This document shows positions 48,936-60,258 of a stretch of DNA of 64,000 bases, in pieces. Numbering within the stretch: the stretch's first letter is position 1; every line of letters begins with the position of its first letter. This DNA comes from Mrakia gelida (taxonomy: Eukaryota > Basidiomycota > Tremellomycetes > Cystofilobasidiales > Mrakiaceae), in assembly GCA_024345305.1 (NCBI GenBank), contig BRON01000007.1, forward strand, positions 1,426,001 to 1,490,000, in the 5' to 3' direction. The notes below the pieces were generated by a model, which saw only the letters and a program-made list of their open reading frames with translations, was not told the origin of the DNA and ran no database searches. A program made the position numbers and the translations under genes.

Positions 48936-51900
48936 ATGGCCGTTCAAGGATCAGGTGCTAGCATCCAGCAGGAGATTATCGCCTCGCTCTTCTCGAAGCG
49001 ATCTCAGGAGGACGGAGCTCTTGAGGAGTCCTACATCTCACATCTCAAGATATGGGAAGATGACGAGCAAGGGAGGAAGCCGAGGTTCTTGATGCTGGCT
49101 TGTGAGTGTTTGGATCTGTATATCTCGCTGCCGAAGGGGACAGGAAGGAAGGAAGGACGTGTCCGAGGGGAGGAAGGAGCTACGAGGTCACAGCGGGATC
49201 GAGTCGGCCTAACCTCCAAAGCATGGGCTCAACGAGCTCGAGACCTACTGTCGGAGCTTCTTAGAAGCCTTTGTATCTCCTGATGCTGCTCTGGGAGGCC
49301 TCTCGACGCTGCTCTCGCCAGCAGAACGTCTTCCCTCTCGAGCAACAACGCGGTTGATGATGACGACCGAGCTCAAGCTGACTTCCCTCTCCTTGTCTCG
49401 CCTCTACAGCTTCTCGAACTGGTCGCTGCTTCATCCACAAGGCCAAGAGGAACTCGAACATGACCTTCTCAAAAGGAAAGACCTGGAACCTCGAAGACCT
49501 CAGGCTCGTAGACGTTATCGACGTGAGCTCTCCCTTCCCTTCCCTCCCTCCCGCCCTCCTTCCCTCCGACCTTGCTTCCTTCGACGCGTGTCTTCCCTCT
49601 CGGTCCATCTCCCACACACTAATCGCTGAAACTGAATGATCCTCTTACGTCGCTCCATCTTTCAGCCTCTCCACTTCTCCCTCACCATGAGCAAGACCTA
49701 CCGATGGGAAACCGAGCGCGAACGAGAACAAGCAGTCTTCCTCGAAGCCGTCGTCAAGACCTACAAGGGATGGGTCGGGAAACTGCCTCGGATGACAGGC
49801 TTCACCGTACGCTCCGAACCCGAGCCTCGAGCTGGTGGTGAGTTCATGGCCTTCTGTCGTTTCGTCCGCTTAGCTTCCTTCGAGCTGACGCTCGAGCTCA
49901 CCTTTCCCCTCCTTCCACAGACACACTCCCGGCACCCTCGTACCCTCTTCGACGACCCTCTCACGACTCCACCGCTTCCTCTGGTGGATACGGAGGTGGT
50001 TCGGACGCGGGAGGATCTCAGTACAGCGGTTCTCAATACAGCAACTCTCCCTATCCTCCCACTGCTGCTTCCCCTCTTCCTTCGCGTCCTCGACCAGCAA
50101 TCTCCTCCTCTCGGTCGCCAGCGTCGTCCTACTCCGGTCAAGATCCCAATCAATCGTCTCGGAACGGAGTGCCAAGTGTGAGGTCGGGCATGAGCAACGG
50201 CTCGAATGGAAGGGAGAACGGAGGAGGAGGAGGAGCAGGCAGGCGAAGTGGAGACGAGCCGAGAGGGATGGTCGCAGAGCCGAGAACGAGTAGCGAGTCG
50301 GCGAGCAGCTCTCAAGGAATGGGCAGAACAACGTCGAACAACGCTCTCAGAGCTCCCATACAACCCTCTCCTCTCAACCCATCCGCTTCCCCGAAACCCT
50401 CGACCATCCCTCTTCGTTCGACCACTCCCACTCGTCAAATGTCAACTCCCACCCCCAAGATCTCAATCACCATCCCTCGAGGAGTCCCACCACCTCAACC
50501 CAAATCCTCCCTCGACGTCGTTCAGCCGTCTCCATCCATTCGAGTCTCCCCTTCTCCCACCACCTCGCGTCCGAAGGACACCCTCCCCGTCGTCGCTTCT
50601 TCCCCGTCACGATCCTCCTCTCCTCAGATCCCCAAACCACCATCACCAGCACCACCGGCAGCTCCCTCTTCGATCCCTCCATCAGTATCCATACCACTCA
50701 GCAAGTCCTCCTCAGCCAACTCCCTCGCTCCTCCTTCCTCGAATGGAGCTGCACCGGCGCCAACTCCTTCCACCTCTCGATCTCACCGCAAACTATCCCT
50801 CCTCCCTCCACCACTTCAAACCTCATTCTCACGAGATCTTCTCTTGTCGGACGATCCCCTCACGCCGGCTGGCGTCGACGATGGAGAGGATGTGATTTTG
50901 GCGAACGTCGAGGAGATGTTGGAGGGTTGGGATTGGAGCTCGTTGACGTCGCTGGGAGCAGGAGGAGCTGCGTCATCGTTCGGTATCAAGAATGGGAAGG
51001 GGGAGATGGAGAGGAGACTGGTTGACGAGTTGGGAGCTTTGGAAGCGGTACGTTCTCGTTTCCTCCTTCCGATCAAAACGCGTCGATCTCACTCTCGCTC
51101 AACTCCCCCCTCTTCTCTTCGGCTCTCATTTCCCAGGCCAACATCCACTCCTTCCTGGAAGCAGACGAACGAGTCGCTCTGGTACTCGAACACATCGACC
51201 GAGCGATCCTTCAACTCGACGAGACGGACGCGAAGATCATGGGTTACAAGATGCAGTTGAACGTGAGCTCGACTCTTTTCCTCGCTTCTCTGCGAACGAG
51301 TGGTTGACGCTCTTCTTCATCTTTCTCCCTTCAGGCTGTCTCGGACGATATCTCGTACATCGAGTCCCAGAATCGAGGTCTTCAGGTTCAGACTTCGAAT
51401 CAGAAGGCTCTTCTCGCCGAGCTCGAGAACCTCCTCGTTCGTTCTCTCACACCTCGCCTCATCCACTCGTTGACCTCGAGCTAACCCATTAGTTGCCTCC
51501 TTCGCCCTTCCCGACAGCAAATCGTCAACGTCGACAAGCAGGACCTCATGATCCTCACTCAGGAATCGCTCGAGTCGGATCGAGGAGTTCAGGCTCTCGA
51601 ATCCGCGGCTTCGTCACTCTACAAGGCTCTGCAGGCCGGGAAGGACACCGGTGAGTTGATCTCTAGACCGTGTTGTGTCGATCCTCGCTCGATCGAACTG
51701 ACGAGCTCTCATCGCGTCCCACAGCCGTCGGAGACATGGCTGCCGCCATCGAACGGATCGCAGAGTACCAAACTCACAACTCTCAGTTCACGAAACGGAT
51801 TTCAGATTACCTTTACATCATGTTCAAGTTCCAGGTGAGCTCTATCTCGCTTCTTCGACGACGAACCCATCTCTTGTTGCTGACGCTCTCCCTTCCCATC

Positions 51901-54376
51901 TTATTTCGTCCAGTCGGAAATGCTCCTCACCGACAAGGACGCGAAACCCGCTGCCAACCCGGTCATCAAGACTCATCTCTCGATGGAGAAGAACCTCGTT
52001 AAGTACGCTGGACTGATCCTCTACATCAAGGAGCTCGACGAGGATCGGTATCAGAAGCTCTGTGCTGTGAGTTCCACGTCCGTCGTTTTGTCTCCATTTC
52101 GATTCGCTGACTCTTCCTTCGTGTGCTGTCAGGGTTACTTCGGAGTCGCGAGTGATCTTCACAAGAAGGAGATGAAGGACGTCTTGATGGCATACATCGC
52201 GAAGGTCAAGAAGACGAATCAAGAGGAGGCGGCGGAGAGTGAGTTTTGATCATCGTTTCCGTCGACGAAGACGCGCCTTGTCCTCCTTCTTGCTCGAGGA
52301 CGATTCGCTGACCTTTTGCCTCGTTTTCACACTCAGGTTTCGTCACTGGAGGATCTTCGAACCAAGGAGTGAAGTCCACAGGTGCTCTCGCTCGATCCAA
52401 GACGATGGCTGCTCTTCGTTCGCCGATGGACGTCGGTCGGAAGGACAAGAAGTCGGACTCGGACATGAAAGCCAGTGGTGTGAGTCCATACCACGTTTCT
52501 CGAAGCTGGCTAGCTCGTCGACCGTCTTATCTCGTCGCGAAACCTGACCGTCTCCTCTCGTTTTCCCTCTCCTCCAGGCGTTCGAACGAGCCTTCACTCA
52601 AATCGCCAACATGGTCTACCGCGAGGAGACCTTCATCTCCTCTTTCCTCCACATCAACTCGGAAGAAGCAACCTTCGCAGACTACATGGGTCTCGAGTCC
52701 TACTTCCGTCGACAAGCTGCTCGGTTCGCCGCGAACGGGATGGGACCTGGAGCTCAGAAGCTCGTGCGGTCGGCGATGGACTTGATCTTCGGGTTCTTGG
52801 CTCCCGAGATGAAGGGTTGGATTGATGGTGCTTTGCAGAGGGATCAGATGTGAGTCTACCGTCCTTCTCGTCCTCTCGAGACGTGGTTTTCAGTCGACGC
52901 GAGGCTGACTCTCGCTCTTCGTCGTTCGCAGGCAGATCGTCGGGATCATGGCGGCTTGCGAGAGGTTCCTGACGGATGCTGAGGATCGGAACATCGACTT
53001 CATGGTTAGACTCTTCCAGAAGCAGCTCCAACGATTGACCGTCACTCTGGATCAGTTCATCGTTCGTCCTCTCCTCTCGTCTTCCCTTCTCGTCCTCTCA
53101 CCGTTCTCCGATCTGACCTCACACTCTTCTCCACTTCCAGGCGAGTCAAGTCAAGTCGATCGAAGGAACGAAGATCACCATCAAGAAACGGAAAGGAGTT
53201 GCTCCCTTCGTCAAGCACTTCCCCGTTCGTTCACTTCCTTCTCGTCTTCGTCCACCACGAGCTCTTCGCTGACGTCTTTTCTTCCGTTTCGTCACCAGGT
53301 CTTTATCGATCTCTTCGAAAGCCAACTCGTCGGAACGGACGGTCTCGAGATTCGATCAACAGTCGACGCGTCCTACGAGAAGATCGCCAACGCGATGTTC
53401 GAGTCGCTGCAACAGCTCGCAAAGATGGACGGAGCTGAGGGACTCGCTCCTGAGGACAAGGGACAGCTCAACTACCACGTCATTCTGATAGGTCAGTTTA
53501 CGCGTCCCTCGATCTGTCTGTCGCCTTCGAAATTGACCCTGCTTGCGTTTCGTTTCGCAGAGAACATGCACTTCTTCGTCGCCGAGATGTCCCAACAGAA
53601 CCCAGCGACGTTCCAGATTCTCCTCGCTCGAGCTCAGGGTATCTATCGGGAGAACATGGACTCTTACGTTCGCTTGGTGGTTCGGAAACCTCTGGCGAGG
53701 ATGATCGTGAGTCGATCTCCCTTCTCGTTCGTCTTCACGTCTAAGACGAGCTCTCATCGCGTTGCTCTTCTCGTCCGAACAGGACTTCGTCGAGGGCGTG
53801 GAAAGGATCATCACGTCTTCTTCAGCCAACGACGTCGCCACGAACTCTCAGTACAACAAGGTTGCTCTCAAACGAGTCGTCAAGGAGTTCGACGGGAAGG
53901 ACATGAGGAAGACGTGAGTCGCGTCTCGTCGAGCAGGATTCTTTCTTCGACCGCTGACGTCCCTTCTCCTTTCTCGGAACTTCAGCATCGAAACCCTCTA
54001 TAAGAGGATCCACAAACACGTTGGTCTCCCTCTGCTTCGATGTTGTAAATGCTGAGCGGCTCGCTGACTCTCTCCTCCTTTTCGTCGTCTCCAGTTCGAC
54101 CAATCTTCCTCCACCGACGGCCCCTCCCAAACCTCCTCCACCGAACTCGTTCACGTCGTCGCCGACGAAGCTCAAGGAGAGCTCTGCTCAATCGCCGACA
54201 GGTTTTCAGTCCTGATCTCGAGGTGTTACGCCGACGCTGGGATCACGCTCGATTTCTCTTCGAAGTACGTCGCGCGTTCCTCGTCCTCCCTTCCCTCCTC
54301 CTTTGCTGACCACCTTATCCCTTCCTGTCGCAGTGATATCGCCGCTGCCTTCAAGAAGGCCAAAGCTGGGCTCTGA
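48936..54376 (+). CDS. SEC3: Exocyst complex component SEC3
   Basis: SEC3 tethers secretory vesicles at growth sites, binding PI(4,5)P2 and Rho/Cdc42 through its N-terminal PH-like domain (family knowledge). The ATG at 48936 gives MAVQGSGASIQQEIIASLFS. The PH-like region continues over a ~310-bp intron: RTGRCFIHKAKRNSNMTFSK, GKTWNLEDLRLVDVI, then HFSLTMSKTYRWETERERE. A Ser/Pro-rich disordered stretch lies at about 49.9-50.85 kb. The SEC3 C-terminal region follows: ILANVEEMLEGWDWSSL, a coiled coil around ALVLEHIDRAILQLDETDAK, FTKRISDYLYIMFKFQSEM, INSEEATFADYMGLESYFRR, then HFFVAEMSQQNPATFQILLA. The end is NDIAAAFKKAKAGL with stop TGA 54374-54376. About twenty introns. The overall order matches fungal SEC3 closely. 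Confidence 0.92.
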
Positions 54377-55503
54377 TTCCTCTTCTCGCCGCCTCTTCTC
54401 CTCTCTGCCAGATCTAGATCTTCATCTCTCTCCTCGCAATTTTGGACTTCTCTCTTTTCCTCTCTCTCTCTTCTCTTTCTGCCTTCTTTATCTCCTTGCA
54501 TCTGTCGCCTCTCTACCTCTCTAAACATCATATCTTACTGCACTCGATAACTCAATACCGTTTTCCCATCAGCTCAAATCTTCTCCTCTCCTCCTCGTCC
54601 TTCAAGCTCTCCCTCCCCGTCCACGTCCACTCGGTTTCTTCCCTCTTGTTGCGCAGGACCCGAAGTCTCGCTTCTTTCCTTCGTCTCTCGGCCTTCGCTC
54701 CTCCTTCTCTTCACCCTCTCTCATACATTGCATCGTACAAGTTGCTTCACGATCAAATGCAGCGTCTCTAGGCGTTCTCGGCTCTCCCAACCTCGACGCG
54801 TCCGTCTATCGTCCTCTCTGGCTCGTGCGAACTCAACCTCGCAGATCGTCCCTCACTCTGTCCCTCGTGATCTCCTCTCGCATCTCCATCTCCTTCGTCT
54901 CTACCGTCCACAAACAAGCTCGATGTCCTCCCAAAAATCCCTCGCGCTGTCCTCGAGCTTGTCGGTCCTCGACGGGGGAGGCCTCCACCCTGTGTTAGAT
55001 TCGATTCCGATAGGATTTCGGCTTCTGCCCCTTCCGCTTCGTGTGGAGATGGTAGCAATATGCTCTGAGCCTCTCCAATCTGACTCACCCCTCACCTTTC
55101 TCGATCTGCTGCATGACAGGAAGCTCAGATCAACGAAGACGAAGGCTCGAGTTGATCATCGCGACGCGTTCAGCCCTCCCTCTTTCGCTCTTCTTCCTGG
55201 CGAAGGAAAACCTTCCTGTGTCAGACTGAGTTGCATGGAATTGAGAAGGACAACCTCATACCCTCGCGATCTCTTGTAGTTCGCTCACTCAAGACTTGTC
55301 CGGTCAAAACGGGCACCGAAAAGAAGGACAAACCACAACCAAAGTGACTCCGCGTTTCGCCTCTCCCCTCGCCCTTCCCCTTCCTTCCAAGCTCACCCAA
55401 GCTCACTTTTTTCGATTCGATTTGGTCCCCTTCTCTCCCAACCACAACCTCCAAACACCCAATTCAACCCTTCCTTCTTTCTCTTACCCAACTTTCGCCA
55501 ACC
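54377..55503. other. 1.1-kb gene-free region between SEC3 and PDX1
   Basis: SEC3 3' UTR (very CT-rich to about 54.7 kb) and PDX1 upstream region. Open frames at 54728-55279 lack a domain, codon bias and splice signals. GACGCGTC palindromes occur near 54796 and 55161. No divergent PDX2/SNO gene is present, unlike the SNZ-SNO pairs of yeast. Confidence 0.45.
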
Positions 55504-58205
55504 ATGTCCTCTGAATTCCCTACCATCGTGCCCGCTTCCTCTGGAACGTCCACTCCCGCTGCTATGAACCGATCTGTGCCTTCGTCCGCTCCTGCTGCTG
55601 GACTGCCGGGAGGAGGAGGAGGATCCATGGGAACTTTCGGAGTTAAGACGGGTCTCGCTCAGGTTAGTACGAGCGGCTCTGACTCTGGAGGGGGTGGGAG
55701 GAGGAGAGATGGGAGCAAGGAAGAGGGAGACGATGCGGGGAGAGAGGAAAGATGGGATGAGTCGATGAGGGAGGGAGGCAGTTGACTTTTTCTGATGAAC
55801 AGAAGGAAGGCAAGATCGAAACTGACTCGCTCGTTTTTCTTCCTCGTTCTTCTTCCATCGATGTACTCCAACCTTGTCTCTACCAGGTGCGCTCTTTTCT
55901 CGCTTTCGTCGATGAGCTGAAGGAAGAACGAGAGAAAGGAAGATCGAAGCTGACTCCTCCCACCTCCCTTCCCTCCCTCATGACTCGATCCCAACTCCTC
56001 CTCCTTCGACGGCTTCTCAACCTCCTCTCACTAGATGGTAAGCCTTCCCTTTTCCCTTCCCTCCCTTCCAGAACCATCGACGCAGGAGAGAAAAAAAGGA
56101 CGGGCAGCGATGGCCGGCTCTCTCCGGACTCCTCCTCCCCTGCTCTCGACTTTTTTAACCCACATGCTAACCCTCCTGCTTCTCTTTCTTCGCTCCTACA
56201 GCTCAAAGGAGGTGTCATCATCGACGTCGTCAACGTCGAGCAGGCTAGGATCGCTGAGGAGGCTGGAGCTTGTGCCGTTATGGCTCTCGAGCGTGTGCCA
56301 GGTTCGTCTCCTCTCGATCTCCTCTGCTTCGTTGGTCCTCGTCTCGTTTTTAGCTGACTTCCCTTTTCTCTCTGATCTTCAGCTGACATCAGGAAGGAGG
56401 GAGGAGTCGCTAGGATGTCGGACCCTAAGATGATCAAGGAGATCATGGCGTGAGTACTACAGCCTTGCTTTAGCAGAGAAGAAGGAAGGGAGAAAGTCAA
56501 GTCGAAGCTGACCTCGCCGTCGTCGCCTTCGTTTTCCTCCAGCGCTGTTACGTGAGTCTTCCAACCTCCCTCGAGGTTCTTAGATGGTACCACGATGCTG
56601 ATACTCTGGTTCTTATAGCATTCCCGTCATGGCCAAGGTCAGGATCGGACACTTCGTTGAGGCCCAGTGAGTCTTGCTCGATTCGAGCTACTCGAGCACC
56701 GAGTCCCTCCCTTGCTCGGGCATCTTTCTCGAGTCTTTTCCTGTAGCTGACCTGTTTACCATTGCTGCTCTTCCTCTCCTCAGGATCATCCAGCACGTCG
56801 GAGGTTCGTTTTCGATATCGTGACCTCGTCTTCCTCTCGCCTCGTCGCTGACTCTCGCTCGCTCTCCTCTCTCCTCCTCCTCCTGCAGTCGACTACATCG
56901 ACGAGTCCGAGGTCCTCACCCCTGCCGACGAGCAGGTTCGTCTTCTCTCTCTCTCTCTCTCTCCATCTTCCTCCCTCAGTTCCCTTCCCTCACCCGAGCT
57001 GACCTCTTCTCTCTGTCGTCGCTCTCACAGCACCACATCAACAAGCACACCTTCAAGATCCCCTTCGTCTGTGGATGCCGAGACCTCGGAGAGGCTCTTC
57101 GACGAATCTCGGAGGGAGCCGCTATGATTCGAACCAAGGGAGAGGCTGGAACCGGAAACATCGTCGAGGCCGTGCGACACGAGCGACGAGTGATGGGAGA
57201 GATTCGACGAGCGTCCGCTATGACCGACGAGGAGCTGTACGCTTTCGCTAAGGAGCTTGGAGCACCTTACCATCTGTTGAAGGAGACTGCTAGGCTGAAG
57301 AGGCTTCCGGTTGTGAGTCTTTGTCTCTTTTTTTGTTGAGGGAAGGGGAGGTTGGAAGGCGAAGGAAGAGAAAGAGCGGGCAGGCGCTGATTCTAATTTC
57401 GTTCGCGTTTTGAAAGGTCAACTTCGCTGCTGGAGGTATTGCTACCCCTGCTGATGCTGCTTTGGTGAGTTGCCTCGGTCCTACTCTATCATCCTGAACT
57501 CAAGGCTGACTTCTCGCCTCGTTCTTGCAGATGATGCAACTCGGATGTGATGGAGGTTCGTTTCGACGCGTCGTCCTTTGCGCTCCCTTCCTCTTCCCTG
57601 ACCCCCGAGCTGACCCTCCGTCCTCTCATTCTCCAACCTCAGTCTTCGTTGGATCCGGTATCTTCCACGTTCGTCCCATCCTTTCATCTCGTCCATCTCA
57701 TCCTTTGACGAAACGCAAAGCTCACTCGACGCCTCGTTCCTTCTTCCTCCTGCAGTCTGGTGACCCCGTCAAGCGAGCGCGAGCTATCGTTCAGGCCGTT
57801 ACCCACTACAACGTGAGCTCGCCTGGTCTCTCTACTATCAGCTCCTCGAACTGCTCGCTGACTTTCTCGCTTCGTTTTACTTTCGCGCGTCATCAGAACC
57901 CTGCCATCGTGCGTCTATCTTCCCTCTCGACTCTGTTCACCTCTCTTCGCTGACGTCTTATTCCCTCCCTCGTTCCCGTCTCTAGCTCGCCGAGATCTCG
58001 GAGGACATTGGAGAGGCCATGGTCGGACTCACCATGTTAGTTTCTCGTTTCCATCTCGTCCCTAGTCCCTTCGCCCTCACCTCTCGTCGCCATCCGTCCC
58101 CCTCACTCCCTTCCCTCCAACTGACTCGCTCTTCTCTCTTCTTTCCTCTCCCTCTCCAGCGACTCGAACACCCGAGGAGGATCGTACGCCGCTCGAGGAA
58201 TCTAA
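55504..58205 (+). CDS. PDX1: Pyridoxal 5'-phosphate synthase subunit PDX1 (SNZ), 16 exons with microexons
   Basis: PDX1 makes PLP from ribose 5-phosphate, glyceraldehyde 3-phosphate and ammonia supplied by PDX2 (family knowledge). The ATG at 55504 starts [18 protein letters not shown], a longer N-terminus than usual. Conserved motifs: [27 protein letters not shown] (Asp of the active site), [18 protein letters not shown] (Schiff-base Lys), [47 protein letters not shown] (second Lys), then [16 protein letters not shown] and GVFVGSGIF. My exons are 55504-55662, 56035-56037, 56202-56301, 56383-56449, 56543-56551, 56619-56666, 56784-56803, 56889-56935, 57031-57312, 57417-57464, 57531-57555, 57643-57668, 57756-57812, 57897-57908, 57986-58035 and 58160-58205. 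They total 999 nt, an uninterrupted 332-residue protein. Exons of 3, 9 and 12 nt are required to complete conserved motifs. Confidence 0.95.
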
Positions 58206-58693
58206 AGACCCGCGACGCGATGTTTCGACCTTGCCTTTCTCGCTTGTTCAACTCGAGTAGCTTAACTGTATCCAAGAATGGGACTAGAATTAGTATAACC
58301 AAAACACTCCCCTGTTTCTAACCCGAAGACTCGAGTTTGCGAGACAGAGAAGGGTAGAGAGGAGGAGGGGGGCGACGCGCGCTCCCTTCGCAGGCGCGAC
58401 GCGTCGTTTTCGTTTCATGCCCTCTTTTCTTTCCAGATTTGCGCAGTCCCTTCGGTTCATCTCACCCCTGGGACCACTTGGCCCGAAGGGGATCCTCCCG
58501 CTCGATAAGGGTGAACGAGCGAGCCCCGTGCTCTCCCTCGTTTTTCGCCTTACCAACCAAACCTTTTCCCCCAGCTTGCTTCCGTCAGCTCGTTTGCTTT
58601 CCATCTCCTCGCTTTCCTTCTCCCAACCACATCAGTCGAACCCACCATCTTCAACCTAACCTCGTCGAATCCTCGTCACAGTCAACACTCGAC
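58206..58693. other. Intergenic: PDX1 3' end / dehydrogenase promoter
   Basis: No exon supported. Contains a GACGCGTC palindrome at about 58398 and pyrimidine-rich sequence before the next ATG. Confidence 0.4.
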
Positions 58694-60170
58694 ATGTCTA
58701 CCTCTGCAACCTCTTTCTCCTCCTCCGACCTCCTCGCCACGAACGTCTTCTCCGTCAAGGGAAGGGTCGTCGTTCTCACTGGAGCCAGCTCAGGAATGGG
58801 CCACGATATGGCTCTGACTCTCGCTGTCAACGGAGCTAAAGTTTTCGCTGTTGGAAGGAAGTTGGAGGGCTTGCAGAAGTTGGTGGAGGAGGTGAAGGGA
58901 ACGGAGGGAGGTGGGGAGATCGTCCCGTGAGCGTCGCTTTCGCTTTCGCTCTCTCCTCTCCATTGCAGTTCGATTCTAAACTGACTGAGCTTTGGTGCTG
59001 GGTGGGCTCTTTTGCTCAGCATCCAAGGAGACCTCTCTACTCTCGAAGCAATCAGAGCCTGGGTCGAGTTGATTGCTGCGAAGACTGAGGTTGTTGATGT
59101 GTTGATCAACGCGAGTCCTCCCCACTTTTCTCCTCTCTGTCTCTTCCCGTCTCTTCTTCTGACTCGAGGCTTCGTTTTTGGTCAACAGAACGCTGGAATC
59201 TGGTCCGGTCTCGAGCAAGGAGGTGCCGCGAACGATCCCGCCCAAGTTCAAGCAACTCTCCTCTCTGCCAAATGGGACGATTTCGCTGAACACTCGAACG
59301 TCCACGTCGCTGGACCGTACTTCACAACGGCTCTCTTCATCCCTCTTCTCTCCAAGTCCAAGTCTCCCTCGGTCATCTTCAACGCGTCGACTTTGGGGGT
59401 CAGCAAGAGCTCGTGAGTCGTTCGTTCTTCTCGAAGACGGCTTCAGACGCGACGAGAAGCTCATCAAGTTCCTCCTTCTCACTTCAACAGCCCTGGATCG
59501 CCTGCTTATGACTCCTCCAAGGCTGGAAGTAAGTCTCGCTCTCTTCTTCGTTGTCCGCGAGCCTTTTCTTCGAGACTCGAACGAGCTTGACGCGCGTTTC
59601 CTCCTCGGTCCACCAGTCCTTCAAGTCGCCAACACTCTTTCAGGACGACTCATGCCTCTCGGTATCCGAGTCAACTCGATTCTCGTCTACCTCTACCCTT
59701 CGGGAATGAGGTGAACCCGCGTCTCTGCCACTTGGCCGTCTTCGTCGCGTCGAACTGATCGATTCTCTTTTGTCTTCACCTCTTCCCTCCTCCTTCAGCA
59801 CCGTCGACTCCGAAGCCATCGACCCTTGGACGATCGAGACTCTTCGAATGATCCCTGCTCGTGAGTCACGCACGCCTTTCTTACTTCCTCAGCTCGCTCT
59901 GACGAGCTTCATCTTCTTCCGACAGATCGATTCGGCCAAATCGAGAACCTCGCTGGAACGATCCTCTTCCTCTCCAGCAAGGCTGCCGAGTACTCGAACG
60001 GACTCAACATCAACCTCGATGGAGGATGGCTTCTCGTGAGTCGACACTTCGTGATGCCCGAGGAGAGCAGGAAAGAGAAACGAGCACCTCGCTGACCTTC
60101 GACGCGTCGTTTCGTTTCCCCTCTCCAGACCGAGTCCGCCGCTCGATTCCTTCCCGACAAGACCGCCTGA
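58694..60170 (+). CDS. Classical short-chain dehydrogenase/reductase
   Basis: NAD(P)(H)-dependent Rossmann-fold oxidoreductase; substrate unknown (resembles 3-oxoacyl reductase or RhlG-like SDRs, inference). The ATG at 58694 gives MSTSATSFSSSDLLATNVFS. Cofactor motif VVVLTGASSGMGHDMALTL lies near residues 25-45, followed by GAKVFAVGRK. The NNAG motif (DVLINNAGIW) is assembled across an intron, the catalytic Ser sits in VIFNASTLG, and the active-site YxxxK is YDSSKAG, followed by LGIRVNSILV. The C-terminus has GLNINLDGGWL and ends FLPDKTA, stop TGA 60168-60170. About seven introns. The intron between LIN and NAG starts with GC (59111) rather than GT. Convergent with the next gene, 88 bp between stops. 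Confidence 0.88.
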
Positions 60171-60258
60171 TCAGTTCTTCGATAGTTTCGTTCGATTCAT
60201 GACGTTCGTTTCCCGCTGAAATCGTAACTAGAAACCTCCTTGTTCCAATGTTCCCTCG

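Noticed and set aside
49101..49409. SEC3 first intron as a snoRNA host (TGATGATGA near 49355 and CTGA near 49377).
   Set aside because: The C- and D-like boxes are too close together and no terminal stem is visible; the CTGA is the branch site.
54728..55279. A 183-codon frame between SEC3 and PDX1.
   Set aside because: Low-complexity Ser/Leu/Arg composition, no introns where every real gene but one has them, no homology I recognise.
55504..60170. PDX1 and the adjacent dehydrogenase as a metabolic cluster.
   Set aside because: The SDR has no feature linking it to vitamin B6 metabolism and no other pathway gene is present.
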